Part shown: positions 19,009-27,332 of the stretch, in pieces | Layout: each line of letters opens with the position of its first letter | How positions within the stretch are numbered: position 1 is the first letter of the stretch | NCBI RefSeq assembly: GCF_021010575.1 | Contig: NZ_JAJNAG010000020.1 | Span: forward strand, 1-64,000 | DNA: 64,000 nucleotides | Origin: Limnobaculum eriocheiris | GTDB taxonomy: Bacteria; Pseudomonadota; Gammaproteobacteria; Enterobacterales; Enterobacteriaceae | Direction: 5' to 3' | Made by a program: the position numbers and the translations under genes | Notes under the pieces: model-generated | Seen by the model: the letters and a program-made list of their open reading frames with translations, nothing else | Database searches by the model: none | What the model was told of the DNA's origin: nothing

Positions 19009-19587
19009 TTATACGCCTGACCAACGCCGGGCTAACTGAGCGATACGCTGACCAAACAGACGAGCGGTTTCCAGTTCCCCTGACAGTGGCGCTTCTTCTA
19101 CAGAAGCATCTGCCGGAGACACCGTCATCAACCCGGAAACACCGGCGATATAGTTAACATCCTGACGCGTTGCCGCTTTGGTATTGGATGGCAACATCCC
19201 CATACCCGCCCAAATACCGCCATGCTGTTGGGACAGATGAAACATATAGTCCAGCGTACTGAGCTTATCGCCATTCATACTGGCTGAGTTAGTAAAGCCA
19301 GCGAACAGTTTATCTTTCCACAACAGTGCAGACCAGGGTTTGGAAGAGGCATCGGCAAACTTCTTAAACTGCCAGGAAGGGCCACTCATATAGGTAGGAC
19401 TACCAAAGATAATGCCATCGGCAATGGAAAGAATAGCCCATGCCTGTTCCGGCAAATTGCCTTCTGCATTGATGGCCAATATATCAACCTGTGTGCCACT
19501 GATTTCCGTTAATCCTTTTGCTACTGCTTCGGCAACTTTTGCCGTATGTCCGTATCCACTGTGATACACCATTGCTATACGAGCCAT
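19009..19587 (-). CDS. flavodoxin-family protein (WrbA-like quinone/FMN oxidoreductase)
   Basis: The 192-residue protein has a flavodoxin fold. The phosphate-binding loop is MVYHSGYGHTAKVAEAVAKG at residues 6-25. The second FMN loop is GSPTYMSGPSWQFKKFAD. The region FAGFTNSASMNGDKLSTLDY is typical of NAD(P)H:quinone reductase-like members such as WrbA. It likely binds FMN and transfers electrons to quinones or other small oxidants in the cytoplasm. It stands between ybhL and the moa operon but is separated from moaE by a terminator, so it is probably transcribed alone. Confidence 0.85.
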   Translation of the reverse strand: MARIAMVYHSGYGHTAKVAEAVAKGLTEISGTQVDILAINAEGNLPEQAWAILSIADGIIFGSPTYMSGPSWQFKKFADASSKPWSALLWKDKLFAGFTNSASMNGDKLSTLDYMFHLSQQHGGIWAGMGMLPSNTKAATRQDVNYIAGVSGLMTVSPADASVEEAPLSGELETARLFGQRIAQLARRWSGV

Positions 19588-19607
19588 TAAAACCTCTTTA
19601 AAACCGA

Positions 19608-19645
19608 AAAAAACAAAGCCTGCCCTGAACTTCAGACAGGCTTTT
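19608..19645 (-). terminator. moa operon terminator
   Basis: On the minus strand AAAGCCTG and CAGGCTTT flank a CTGAA-TTCAG inner stem and are followed by seven T residues. It lies between the moaE stop and the flavodoxin-like gene. Confidence 0.85.
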
Positions 19646-19764
19646 ACAACCGGGGAATTATATCATTTTTAACAAAGAATGGGATGACGATAAGGGAGAT
19701 AGTTGGGTATCAAACGCAATTTACGTTTTACATCTCCCTGCGGTTCTCTTTTATTGCAGATTAA

Positions 19765-20226
19765 CTACCAGCGTTCAGCCGCCTGTTTGTCGCTATCGCG
19801 GGATTCCACCCAACGGTCACCTTCCTGAGTCGCTTCCCGCTTCCAGAATGGCACTTTCGTTTTCAGATAATCCATGATGAATTCCGCCGCTTCAAACGCA
19901 GAACTGCGGTGAGCGCTGGTTACACCAACAAAGACAATTTCATCACCGGGAAACAGTTCACCAATACGATGAATAAGGCTAACCCGCTGTAAAGGCCAGC
20001 GCTGACGGGCTTGCTCAATAATCTCAGACAGTGATTTTTCTGTCATTCCCGGATAGTGTTCAAGGGTGAGAGCGCTGACGCTATCGCCTAAATTATGATT
20101 ACGCACTTTACCGGTGAAAGTCACCACCGCGCCATCATCATCACACTGAGACAACCACTGATACTCATCACCAACCTGAAATGCTGCCGGACTTACGGTA
20201 ATGCGGGTATTGCTAATATCTGGCAT
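19765..20226 (-). CDS. moaE: molybdopterin synthase catalytic subunit MoaE
   Basis: MoaE pairs with MoaD to convert cyclic pyranopterin monophosphate to molybdopterin by adding two sulfurs. Starting at 20226 (MPDISNTRITVSP, behind GGAGGGTGAGGCA) gives 153 residues. The motifs GAVVTFTGKVRNHNLGDSV, HRIGELFPGDEIVFVGVTSA and the lysine-containing LKTKVPFWKREAT are intact. It is the last gene of the moa operon, 4 bp after moaD. Confidence 0.95.
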   Translation of the reverse strand: MPDISNTRITVSPAAFQVGDEYQWLSQCDDDGAVVTFTGKVRNHNLGDSVSALTLEHYPGMTEKSLSEIIEQARQRWPLQRVSLIHRIGELFPGDEIVFVGVTSAHRSSAFEAAEFIMDYLKTKVPFWKREATQEGDRWVESRDSDKQAAERW

Positions 20227-20230
20227 TGCC

Positions 20231-20476
20231 TCACCCTCCGGTAACCGGTGGAAAAAATGCCACTTCATCACCATCCGCAATAGGGTGATCGGCCATCACT
20301 AAAGTCTGATTAACCGCCATCAGCAATTTCCCCGGCTCTAACGCCAGCGGCCATTTATTACCACGGGAGCATAAAGCCTGACGCAGTGCTTCTACCGTTG
20401 GGTACTCCGGTGCCAGTTCCAGTTGTTCAGTACCAACCAGCTCTCTTACCTGAGCAAAAAATATCACTTTAATCAT
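20231..20476 (-). CDS. moaD: molybdopterin synthase sulfur-carrier subunit MoaD
   Basis: This 81-residue ubiquitin-like protein ends in Gly-Gly (FFPPVTGG), the tail that is adenylated and thiocarboxylated by MoeB so that MoaE can use it. The N-terminal strand [15 protein letters not shown] is typical. It overlaps moaC by 4 bp (ATGA), indicating translational coupling. Confidence 0.95.
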   Translation of the reverse strand: MIKVIFFAQVRELVGTEQLELAPEYPTVEALRQALCSRGNKWPLALEPGKLLMAVNQTLVMADHPIADGDEVAFFPPVTGG

Positions 20477-20982
20477 GATGTTTTATTTTCCTTTGCTACT
20501 GCCCCGCCCTCAGCCAAAAAGTCGCCGGATTTACCGCCGCTTTTCGCCAACAGTCTTACCGGACCAATAACCATATCTTTCTGCACCGCTTTACACATAT
20601 CATAAATCGTCAGGGCCGCTACCGAGGCAGCGGTTAACGCCTCCATCTCAACCCCGGTTTTTCCGGTTAAACGACAGCATGACTCAATACGGACCCGATT
20701 ACTTTCAGGTAAGGCTTCAAGGGAAACCTCTACTTTGCTGAGTAACAATGGATGGCAAAGAGGAATCAACTCCCAGGTACGCTTTGCCGCCTGAATACCA
20801 GCGATACGTGCGGTAGCAAATACATCACCTTTATGATGGCTACCCTGCATGATCATCGCCAGGGTCTCGGCTTTCATCTCAACAAATGCTTCGGCTCTGG
20901 CTTCTCTGACCGTTTCACTTTTTGCTGAAACGTCCACCATGTGCGCTTCGCCAGAAGCATTTATATGGGTTAATTGTGACAT
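20473..20982 (-). CDS. moaC: cyclic pyranopterin monophosphate synthase MoaC
   Basis: MoaC converts the MoaA product to cyclic pyranopterin monophosphate, the first stable intermediate of molybdenum-cofactor synthesis. Family motifs are [20 protein letters not shown], the active-site segments [20 protein letters not shown] and [20 protein letters not shown], and the lysine region [12 protein letters not shown]. The length of 169 residues is slightly longer than E. coli (161) because of a short C-terminal extension reaching into moaD. It starts 8 bp after moaB. Confidence 0.95.
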   Translation of the reverse strand: MSQLTHINASGEAHMVDVSAKSETVREARAEAFVEMKAETLAMIMQGSHHKGDVFATARIAGIQAAKRTWELIPLCHPLLLSKVEVSLEALPESNRVRIESCCRLTGKTGVEMEALTAASVAALTIYDMCKAVQKDMVIGPVRLLAKSGGKSGDFLAEGGAVAKENKTS

Positions 20983-20990
20983 GTCGTGGT

Positions 20991-21512
20991 TTATCTCTGT
21001 TTTTTGCTTAAGTGAGGTAAAAAGTTACAGGGCCGATGGCGGGCATCCAGCTGTTCAACAATGATGCGCTCCCACGCCATTTTGCAGGCATTGGTTGAAC
21101 CGGGTACCGCAAAAATAATGGTTTGATTAGCAATACCGGCCAGCGCACGGGACTGGATGGTAGAAGTACCAATATCTTCATACGACATCATTCGAAACAG
21201 CTCACCAAAACCTTCCACTTCGCGGTCAAACAGCGGTGAAATGGCTTCCGGTGTATTATCTCTGGCGGTAAAGCCGGTACCGCCAGTAATCATCACTGCC
21301 TGTACCGATTCGTCTGCTACCCAACCGGAAATTACCGCACGAATTTGGTAAATATCATCTTTAATAATACGTTTATCAACCACCTGATGGCCGACCTGTT
21401 TGGCCGCTTCCACCAGATAATGGCCAGAAGTATCCTCTGCTTCCCCGCGGGAATCAGAAACGGTTAATACCGCAATGGATACCGGAATAAATTCGCTGGC
21501 TGCATGTCCCAT
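20991..21512 (-). CDS. moaB: molybdenum cofactor biosynthesis protein MoaB
   Basis: The 173-residue protein has the MogA/MoaB fold, with [11 protein letters not shown] near the start, the nucleotide/pterin-binding motif [18 protein letters not shown], and [20 protein letters not shown] near the end. In E. coli MoaB is not essential for cofactor synthesis, and MogA does the adenylation, so its role may be accessory. It starts 49 bp after moaA in the same operon. Confidence 0.93.
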   Translation of the reverse strand: MGHAASEFIPVSIAVLTVSDSRGEAEDTSGHYLVEAAKQVGHQVVDKRIIKDDIYQIRAVISGWVADESVQAVMITGGTGFTARDNTPEAISPLFDREVEGFGELFRMMSYEDIGTSTIQSRALAGIANQTIIFAVPGSTNACKMAWERIIVEQLDARHRPCNFLPHLSKKQR

Positions 21513-21561
21513 GTAGGCTCCTTAAATCATAATGTCTGTTGATAACCCGCGTTGCGGGCTA

Positions 21562-22545
21562 TCAGCCGCCAATAAATGACAGGTTTTGCGTAATGCCGCT
21601 ATTACCCTGATGCAGGAAGTGCGTCTGTTTTTTAGTTTGAAGTTTTTCCTGAATGCGATCTTTTAACGCTTCGAGCTGACTATCCTCTTCCAGCAGGTCG
21701 CGCAGTGAAATACCCTGCTCACCAAACAGGCAAAGATGTAAATGACCAACCGCAGAAACCCGCAGGCGGTTACAGCTCAAACAGAAATCTTTTTCATAAG
21801 GCATGATCAGGCCGATTTCGCCCTGATAGTCGGGATGACTAAATACCTGTGCCGGGCCATCGCTACGGCTACGAATCGCCTGTTGCCAGCCTCTTTCCAG
21901 CAGTTGCTGACGGATCACTTCACCGGAAACATGGTGTTTACGGAACAGGTCGGTTCCCTCTCCGGTTTCCATCAGCTCAATAAAACGCAGCTGAATTGGG
22001 CGGTGTTTAATCCAGTCAAGAAAGGTCGCCAGGCTACGATCGTTTACATCACGCATCAGCACGGTATTAACTTTGATTTTTTTGAATCCGGCGGCAAATC
22101 CGGCATCGATACCTTCCATCACCTGACGGAATTTATCCTGACCAGTGATAGCGTGAAACTGGCGGGCGTCCAGACTATCAACGCTGACGTTCACCGAGGT
22201 TAACCCGGCATCTTTCCAGCTCTGAATATCTCTCGCCATCCGATAACCATTGGTGGTTACTGCCAATGTTTTTATGGCTGAATTTTCACGGATCGCTGCG
22301 ACAATATCGACGAAATCACGGCGTAATGTCGGTTCGCCACCGGTCAGGCGGACTTTCTCCGTTCCGAGCCCGGCAAAGCCACGCCCCACGCGTTTAATTT
22401 CGTCAAGAGTAAGGAACCGCTTGTTTGAATTTGGTTTATAACCATCAGGCAAACAGTAGTTGCAACGGAAGTTGCAAACATCGGTAATCGATAAACGCAA
22501 ATAATAGAATTTGCGATCAAAAGCATCGGTCAATTGCGATACCAT
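21562..22545 (-). CDS. moaA: GTP 3',8-cyclase MoaA (radical SAM)
   Basis: MoaA opens molybdenum-cofactor synthesis by cyclising GTP. The start at 22545 ([20 protein letters not shown], behind GGAAAGGTGTTTT) gives 327 residues, close to E. coli (329). The radical-SAM cluster motif is CNFRCNYC, and the second 4Fe-4S site is [18 protein letters not shown]. The C-terminus ends in Gly-Gly (NLSFIGG), required for activity. It is the first gene of moaABCDE and follows a probable Moco-sensing RNA leader. Confidence 0.96.
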   Translation of the reverse strand: MVSQLTDAFDRKFYYLRLSITDVCNFRCNYCLPDGYKPNSNKRFLTLDEIKRVGRGFAGLGTEKVRLTGGEPTLRRDFVDIVAAIRENSAIKTLAVTTNGYRMARDIQSWKDAGLTSVNVSVDSLDARQFHAITGQDKFRQVMEGIDAGFAAGFKKIKVNTVLMRDVNDRSLATFLDWIKHRPIQLRFIELMETGEGTDLFRKHHVSGEVIRQQLLERGWQQAIRSRSDGPAQVFSHPDYQGEIGLIMPYEKDFCLSCNRLRVSAVGHLHLCLFGEQGISLRDLLEEDSQLEALKDRIQEKLQTKKQTHFLHQGNSGITQNLSFIGG

Positions 22546-22560
22546 AAAACACCTTTCCAA

Positions 22561-22665
22561 TATCGGGAGGCGCAGGCATTTCTACCATACACCCTGGTGA
22601 CGTTAAGCCACGGCTGCAGCACCATATCATTGACTGACTTAGGTCGGAGCAGCTCAGAGTTTCAT
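22561..22665 (-). ncRNA. probable Moco RNA leader (molybdenum-cofactor riboswitch motif)
   Basis: The 120 bases ahead of moaA on the minus strand contain GTGGCTTAACGTCACC, then ATGGTAGAAATGCC and GCGCCTCCCGATATTGG just before the ribosome binding site. The GCCTCCCGAT tail close to the start and the position ahead of moaA match the conserved Moco RNA motif of enteric bacteria. The match is by eye from remembered consensus, so the boundaries are approximate. Confidence 0.6.
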
Positions 22666-22956
22666 TTCATTGTATGCTCTAATTCGGTTGATGACTAACA
22701 ACTGAGTGATTAACAGAGCAATATATAGATATTAATGTGTAATTTCGCTTACTGCCAGAATTATAAATCGTTATGTAATTATTTATATAACGTTTATTCT
22801 TCAATTTATTTGTAAGCACCTTACTGAAAAACCCGATGATGTAGCTTGATATAAGTCAATGTTGACCCATGTCATGCAAAATCACTCAGATTTCGCCTTT
22901 TGTTTTAAAATCGGGTACCTTATGCCGCAAAAATAAGCTTCACAAAAAGGAATGTT
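22666..22956. promoter_or_regulatory. moaA-ybhK divergent promoter region with an FNR-like site
   Basis: TTGATATAAGTCAA at 22846-22859 matches the FNR half-sites (TTGAT, N4, ATCAA) with one mismatch. The E. coli moa operon is known to respond to FNR. The region is AT-rich and otherwise has no recognised element. The ybhK start is preceded by AAAAAGGAATGTT. Confidence 0.4.
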
Positions 22957-23868
22957 ATGCGTAATCGCACCTTGAACGATCTGGAACATGTGGTGGCGCT
23001 TGGCGGAGGGCACGGTTTAGGCCGGGTAATGTCAGCACTCTCTCCTTTAGGTTCCCGCCTTACCGGTATCGTGACCACCACCGATAATGGAGGTTCAACA
23101 GGACGCATCCGCAAATCAGAAGGCGGGATTGCCTGGGGCGATACCCGTAACTGCCTGAACCAATTAATTACTGAACCCAGTGTCGCTTCCACCATGTTTG
23201 AATATCGCTTTAGCGGCAACGGTGAACTGGCTGGGCATAATCTGGGGAATCTGATGCTTAAAGCGCTGGATAACCTCAGCGTTCGCCCTTTAGAAGCAAT
23301 AAACCTGATTCGTAATTTATTAAAAGTACGTGCTTATCTGATCCCCATGTCTGAACATCCGGTGGATCTGGCTGCAGTCGATGTGGAAGGCAATGTGGTA
23401 TATGGTGAAGTCAACGTCGACAGCCTGAAACAGATGCCGGAAAAATTGTTGCTGGAACCGCATGTACCGGCAACCCGGGAAGCTATAGAAGCTATTGATG
23501 AAGCGGAACTAATACTGATCGGCCCCGGAAGCTTTATGACCAGTCTGCTACCGCCGCTGCTGTTAACTGAAGTCACTCAGGCGCTGCTCCGTAGTAAAGC
23601 GAAGATCATCTATATTGGTAATCTGGCTAAAGAGTTAAGCCCGGCAGCTGCCGCACTTCGTCTGAAAGATAAAATGGATATTATTGAGCAAGCCATCGGC
23701 GGCCGAAAAATTGATGGTATCGTTATTGGCCCTCATACCAGCCCGGAAGGCATTACCGATAAGGTCATTGTTCAGCAACCTCTGGAAGCAGAAGATATTC
23801 CTTATCGTCACGATCGTGAAATGCTGCATAAAGCCCTGGAAGCAGCGCTACAAAAATTCGGCAGATAG
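22957..23868 (+). CDS. ybhK: YvcK/YbhK-family gluconeogenesis factor
   Basis: The 303-residue cytoplasmic protein has the nucleotide-sugar-binding fold of the CofD/YvcK family. Motifs are [54 protein letters not shown] and [17 protein letters not shown]. In Bacillus YvcK is needed for growth on gluconeogenic carbon and binds UDP-sugars; the role in enterobacteria is less clear. In E. coli it lies between uvrB and moaA; here the neighbour on the uvrB side is displaced by a lipoprotein gene and a CRISPR-Cas locus. Confidence 0.92.
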   Translation: MRNRTLNDLEHVVALGGGHGLGRVMSALSPLGSRLTGIVTTTDNGGSTGRIRKSEGGIAWGDTRNCLNQLITEPSVASTMFEYRFSGNGELAGHNLGNLMLKALDNLSVRPLEAINLIRNLLKVRAYLIPMSEHPVDLAAVDVEGNVVYGEVNVDSLKQMPEKLLLEPHVPATREAIEAIDEAELILIGPGSFMTSLLPPLLLTEVTQALLRSKAKIIYIGNLAKELSPAAAALRLKDKMDIIEQAIGGRKIDGIVIGPHTSPEGITDKVIVQQPLEAEDIPYRHDREMLHKALEAALQKFGR

Positions 23869-23882
23869 AACAACATAAAAAA

Positions 23883-23914
23883 CGCGAGGATTGTTTATCT
23901 CTCGCGCTTTTTTA
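23883..23914 (+). terminator. ybhK terminator
   Basis: CGCGAG and CTCGCG form a stem around a 12-nt loop, followed by CTTTTTTATTT, 15 bases after the stop. Confidence 0.85.
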
Positions 23915-23928
23915 TTTCAATTTATCCA

Positions 23929-24402
23929 CTACTTCTGAGAGCGGGTATCTGCCACTACGCGAGTTGGCCTACCTTCAATAACCAATACTTTTTGACCATT
24001 AGACAGGGGCTGATCCATACCCTGCGCAACGGTAATCAAGCCATTACTTTCAGTTTGAATCACATATTCAATGGCCTGCTGCTTAGAGGCACTGCTTTCT
24101 ACCGCTGACCCCAGCATACCACCTAATAAAGCACCACCAATTGCGCCCAACGCATTAGCCCGGAAACCGCCGCCAATAGCAGAACCTGCCACACCACCGG
24201 CCGCTGAACCAACCAGCCCACCAATGTTGTTATTACCTTCCACATCAACAACTCTTGAGCTAACAATAACCCCCGCATAAGTGCGGCTGGCTTGCCCAAC
24301 TTGCTTATCATTGTATGAACTTGAAGAGATATTCGATGCGCATCCTGCCATGCTTAATACAATACAAGCGATGCCCAGAGTTTTAATAAATAGTGATTTC
24401 AT
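23929..24402 (-). CDS. glycine-zipper outer-membrane lipoprotein, SlyB/Pcp-like
   Basis: The 157-residue protein starts with a lipoprotein signal peptide ending in the lipobox LSMAGC (mature Cys at about 21). A glycine-rich pair of hydrophobic segments follows (about 60-100, NIGGLVGSAAGGVAGSAIGG then ALGAIGGALLGGMLG), the glycine-zipper 2TM pattern, and then a small beta-rich C-terminal domain. This is the layout of SlyB, an outer-membrane stabilising lipoprotein. It is convergent with ybhK. The sequence is diverged from E. coli SlyB, so it may be a paralogue. Confidence 0.8.
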   Translation of the reverse strand: MKSLFIKTLGIACIVLSMAGCASNISSSSYNDKQVGQASRTYAGVIVSSRVVDVEGNNNIGGLVGSAAGGVAGSAIGGGFRANALGAIGGALLGGMLGSAVESSASKQQAIEYVIQTESNGLITVAQGMDQPLSNGQKVLVIEGRPTRVVADTRSQK

Positions 24403-24636
24403 CTTGATTCTCCCTTTTAGACTTAATTGTCTGCTATCAATCCTGATACACCGACGTTGACATTCCTGTCAGGTGAATAGAGTAAGTATAACAGCAGAGT
24501 ACTGCATTCTCCTGAGAACCATCTGAATTAACAGATTAAACAACCCGTTAATCAAACGGTTAGTTTATTGAGGCATCGACGTTTTCTTAGAATCTATTGA
24601 TTATGCGTTGGGAAGAGTTGTTGGTTTTGTGGGCGA
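24403..24636. other. intergenic region between the lipoprotein gene and the CRISPR array
   Basis: These 234 bp hold the lipoprotein promoter and the distal flank of the array. An imperfect inverted repeat (AACCCGTT and AACGGTT) lies near 24540. Nothing else was recognised. Confidence 0.3.
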
Positions 24637-25024
24637 TGGGAGGGCCGCCTATGCGGCGGTTCAGAGCGAAGGGCAGATAATCACGCGGATTTACAATTTC
24701 TAAGCTGCCTATACGGCGGTTCAGGCGCAGGCGCTCCGCTTGATTGCCCCTCGACTTTTCTAAGCCGCCTATACGGCGGTTCAGACATCTTAGGCTGTCC
24801 ATAGCTTTCTTTTGTCTTTCTAAGCCGCCTATACGGCGGTTCAGGATCCGTTTGCGGGTAGCGGAACAACGGGCATTTTCTAAGCCGCCTATACGGCGGT
24901 TCAGTGGGGTGGTTATAAAGACTGGCTGCCGGTGCTTTTCTAAGCCGCCTATACGGCGGTTCAGCACAGAACTCATTAAGCGCTGTTCTCCATGTCTTTC
25001 TAAGCCGCCTATACGGCGGTTCAG
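24637..25024 (-). CRISPR. type I-F CRISPR array, 7 repeats and 6 spacers
   Basis: Repeats of 28 bp recur with an exact 60-bp period, leaving six 32-bp spacers. Repeat starts: 24637, 24697, 24757, 24817, 24877, 24937, 24997. Read on the minus strand the repeat ends in GGCGGCTTAGAAA, and CCGCC-gtata-GGCGG gives the Cas6f hairpin; CTTAGAAA is the usual I-F 5' handle. Five central and leader-side repeats are identical. The one at 24697 has one change in the stem, and the last (24637) is degenerate in its final eight bases, marking the old distal end. The leader is on the 25025 side, next to cas6f. Confidence 0.97.
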
Positions 25025-25206
25025 TAGACATTAAAAGCTAAAATCCCCCTGAACACCAAACAATTTAAGGAGATCCCATGTTTAAATATCTGAATACCCT
25101 TTTTCTGACCAATACTCTAATCTATTGTTTTATATAGACAGATTTTTTCAGTCAAAAAAAGGGTATCGCATTAAAACCAAGTTATTAAGGAACCCCTACT
25201 TTATAA
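25025..25206 (-). promoter_or_regulatory. CRISPR leader with a 16-bp inverted repeat
   Basis: This AT-rich region lies between cas6f and the first repeat. It contains ATACCCTTTTTCTGAC at 25094-25109 and its inverted copy (one mismatch) at 25151-25166, separated by 41 bp. On the plus strand it also holds a 19-codon open frame at 25078-25137 behind AAGGAG. The array promoter is expected here, on the minus strand. Confidence 0.6.
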
Positions 25207-25815
25207 TTAAAAAATAGGGACACTCGCTTTAGCAACAGGATCGCTTAAACCATACTTCGTCAGCGTACCTTTCAACTCCCTGCTTTCTTCTCGACTGATG
25301 AATAGATGAAAATGATTTTTTTCATCATCATATTTAGAGCTATGGCTAACTAAATGAATAAACGGCAACTGACAACGTAGTTTGTTAATGAAGCTCTGTA
25401 GATTTTTTTGGGCTATCTCATTCCAATTCCCGCCTGCTTTTTTCAATAAAAACTGACGTTTTCTCTCAATATCACGTTCTGTTTTTGCATGTTTACGAGC
25501 AAATAGTGCGTACCCTTTCACCACCGCAGGCACTGGTGTAATTTGGCTAATCAATACATAGCCAAATAGACTGGATACTGTACCGGTAAGCTCTAACTGA
25601 GATAAATCTTGCTCGGTGCCATGCAACCGTAATATCGGGCCTAAAGTCGTATTGCGATGATTCTCAGAATCAAAGCAGTAGCAAGGAAAGCTAACGCCTA
25701 CCGGAACACCACTATCAACTAACTTGAGATGTAACTGATAAAACAGTTGATTCATCACTAATGGTGTAGCGATTTCAGGGTTAGGCAAAATCTGGATATC
25801 AATATATCTATCCAT
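25207..25815 (-). CDS. cas6f: CRISPR RNA endonuclease Cas6f (Csy4)
   Basis: Cas6f cuts the repeat hairpin and stays bound to the crRNA 3' end. The 202-residue protein starts with the usual MDRYIDIQILPNPE. His29 (FYQLHLKL) is at the position of the catalytic histidine of Pseudomonas Csy4. Residues about 107-121 form the Arg/Lys-rich helix that reads the hairpin (ARKHAKTERDIERKRQF). The C-terminus (KYGLSDPVAKASVPIF) has the expected GLS and VP-F pattern. The gene starts 3 bp after cas7f behind GGAAAGGAG. No lesion is visible, so it should still process the adjacent array. Confidence 0.93.
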   Translation of the reverse strand: MDRYIDIQILPNPEIATPLVMNQLFYQLHLKLVDSGVPVGVSFPCYCFDSENHRNTTLGPILRLHGTEQDLSQLELTGTVSSLFGYVLISQITPVPAVVKGYALFARKHAKTERDIERKRQFLLKKAGGNWNEIAQKNLQSFINKLRCQLPFIHLVSHSSKYDDEKNHFHLFISREESRELKGTLTKYGLSDPVAKASVPIF

Positions 25816-25818
25816 ACA

Positions 25819-26811
25819 TCACTCCTTTCCACTTTCACCAAATACTCCACCACGAATCAATGTTGCTGCCACATAGTGCTGTTCCGTCTGAGAGGGAATC
25901 TGATCTTTCAATATCCATGCATCAAACAGAGTATAGAAATCTGTTTTTGCCTTTGGCTGGCGAAATGCGGTTCCCATAGAGGTAACTGCACCATAAGGTT
26001 CAACCGCTATAGGAAATTGAGCATCAGGGTACCAGGTATCAATCGTTCTTAATGCATTGCTAATTTTTTGTGAGTGCATCGCCGCGGCTTCATCAATTTC
26101 ATACAACGTCTTACTTTTCTTCCCTTTATCCAGTATCAATTCTTGTGATGGATAAACTTCCTGCCCCTGACCCACTTTTGCATAAGCTTCTATTTGTAGT
26201 AGAACAAACTTCTCGCCCCTTAATCCCTGTTTAATCAGCTTCGTCAGGTCTTGCAGTTGATTATCGGTTTTATCAAAATCCATTAACGAATACTCTTTCC
26301 CTTTAAAGGTCAGAGTCTTATCGCCTTCGATTTTAACAACAACATCAATGAATTCGGCCCCCATGCGATTGCGCCATAAAAAACGTCCGTTGGCGATATT
26401 AGTTGCGTAACGCTTTGCCAACTCATCAAAACCAACGTTATCAATATAAGTTTTCAACGTTTGCTCCAACTTATTTTGATATTCAGCGTCATTGCATACA
26501 CAGGGTTTGCCAGTAAATGGCAGAACTTTCAAACTCCATTTAACCACCAGCGTATCGTTCTCCTGGCTTAAGGCTGCCATATCTACCGTTTGCAGATTGG
26601 CTTTTTGGATTTCCGCATCCAACTTTGCCGGGTCACTGGCAACGGTATTTTTTAATCGATTAGAAATAGTGCCACGCACTGATTTTTCACTGATTTTAAC
26701 TTTAACCTGGCGATCCCGTTGTACCCAATTTGTCTGATAAAAAATCCCATCGGAAACATCAAAGTTACGTTCGAAAGCTAACACTGACGCAGTTTTTAAT
26801 TTGGACATCAT
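25819..26811 (-). CDS. cas7f: type I-F Cascade backbone protein Cas7f (Csy3)
   Basis: Cas7f forms the six-subunit backbone along the crRNA in the I-F surveillance complex. The 330-residue product is full length for the family. Recognisable parts are LKTASVLAFERNFDVSDGIF at the start, ANGRFLWRNRMGAEF in the middle, and AVEPYGAVTSMGTAFRQPK near residues 265-285. A methionine codon directly follows the first, so either may be used. It precedes cas6f in the standard order. Without Cas8f and a complete Cas5f it cannot form a normal interference complex. Confidence 0.93.
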   Translation of the reverse strand: MMSKLKTASVLAFERNFDVSDGIFYQTNWVQRDRQVKVKISEKSVRGTISNRLKNTVASDPAKLDAEIQKANLQTVDMAALSQENDTLVVKWSLKVLPFTGKPCVCNDAEYQNKLEQTLKTYIDNVGFDELAKRYATNIANGRFLWRNRMGAEFIDVVVKIEGDKTLTFKGKEYSLMDFDKTDNQLQDLTKLIKQGLRGEKFVLLQIEAYAKVGQGQEVYPSQELILDKGKKSKTLYEIDEAAAMHSQKISNALRTIDTWYPDAQFPIAVEPYGAVTSMGTAFRQPKAKTDFYTLFDAWILKDQIPSQTEQHYVAATLIRGGVFGESGKE

Positions 26812-26843
26812 GTCTCTCCTTAGAAAATTTAATAATCGATTAA

Positions 26844-27332
26844 TTAATAAGTCTTTTTAACTTTATGAGTCGCACCGACCAAAAACAGTTGATTCTCAAA
26901 ATCAGTTTGATAACGCCAAAACATCTGATCAAACTCGATTTGGCTGTTAATAAAACGCCACTCACCGATGGAATACACTGATTCAACAAAATGGGTGGGA
27001 TATTGAGGTGCGCGAATATCTGCAACATCTGATACCGCAAATTCAGGAACAATTCCCTTATAGCCAACAGGAATAGGTACCAGCCATCCCTTTTTAGCAG
27101 ACGATGAAACCCACTTAACGTTCGAACTATCCGGCTCATTCCCCGCCTCTACCTCTTCGGGGTGCCAATGGATACCACACAAATCGATAAGTGCATCCAA
27201 CGAGGTTTTTTCAGGATCTTTCTTCTGTAATTTTTGAGTATGTTCAATCAGCAAGTCTTGCCTGCCAATTAATACAAATGAGGGACTTAATTGCTGCCGA
27301 ATCGCTCTGATTGCTTCCCAATCTCCGGCGGG
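26844..27332 (-). pseudogene. cas5f: 5'-truncated cas5f (csy2), C-terminal half only
   Basis: The remaining frame encodes the C-terminal half of Csy2, including IRQQLSPSFVLIGRQDLLIE, LDALIDLCGIHWHPEE, KGWLVPIPVGYKGI and FVESVYSIGEWRFI. Family members are about 300-330 residues; about 160 remain. Homology seems to end near 27330, where the opposite strand begins to read as another gene. The TTG at 27252-27254 is the first possible start, but it lies inside conserved sequence and has no good ribosome binding site. cas8f, cas2-3 and cas1, normally upstream, are absent from the window. Confidence 0.85.

Noticed and set aside
24587-25034. Three open frames of 96-129 codons across the array with the repeated peptides LNRRIGGLE, EPPYRRLRK and SKPPIRRFR
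   Set aside because: They are translations of the 28-bp CRISPR repeats with a 60-bp (20-codon) period, not proteins.
26844-27254. Short independent protein of 136 residues starting at TTG
   Set aside because: Homology to Csy2 continues upstream of the TTG, so this is a truncated cas5f, not a separate small gene.
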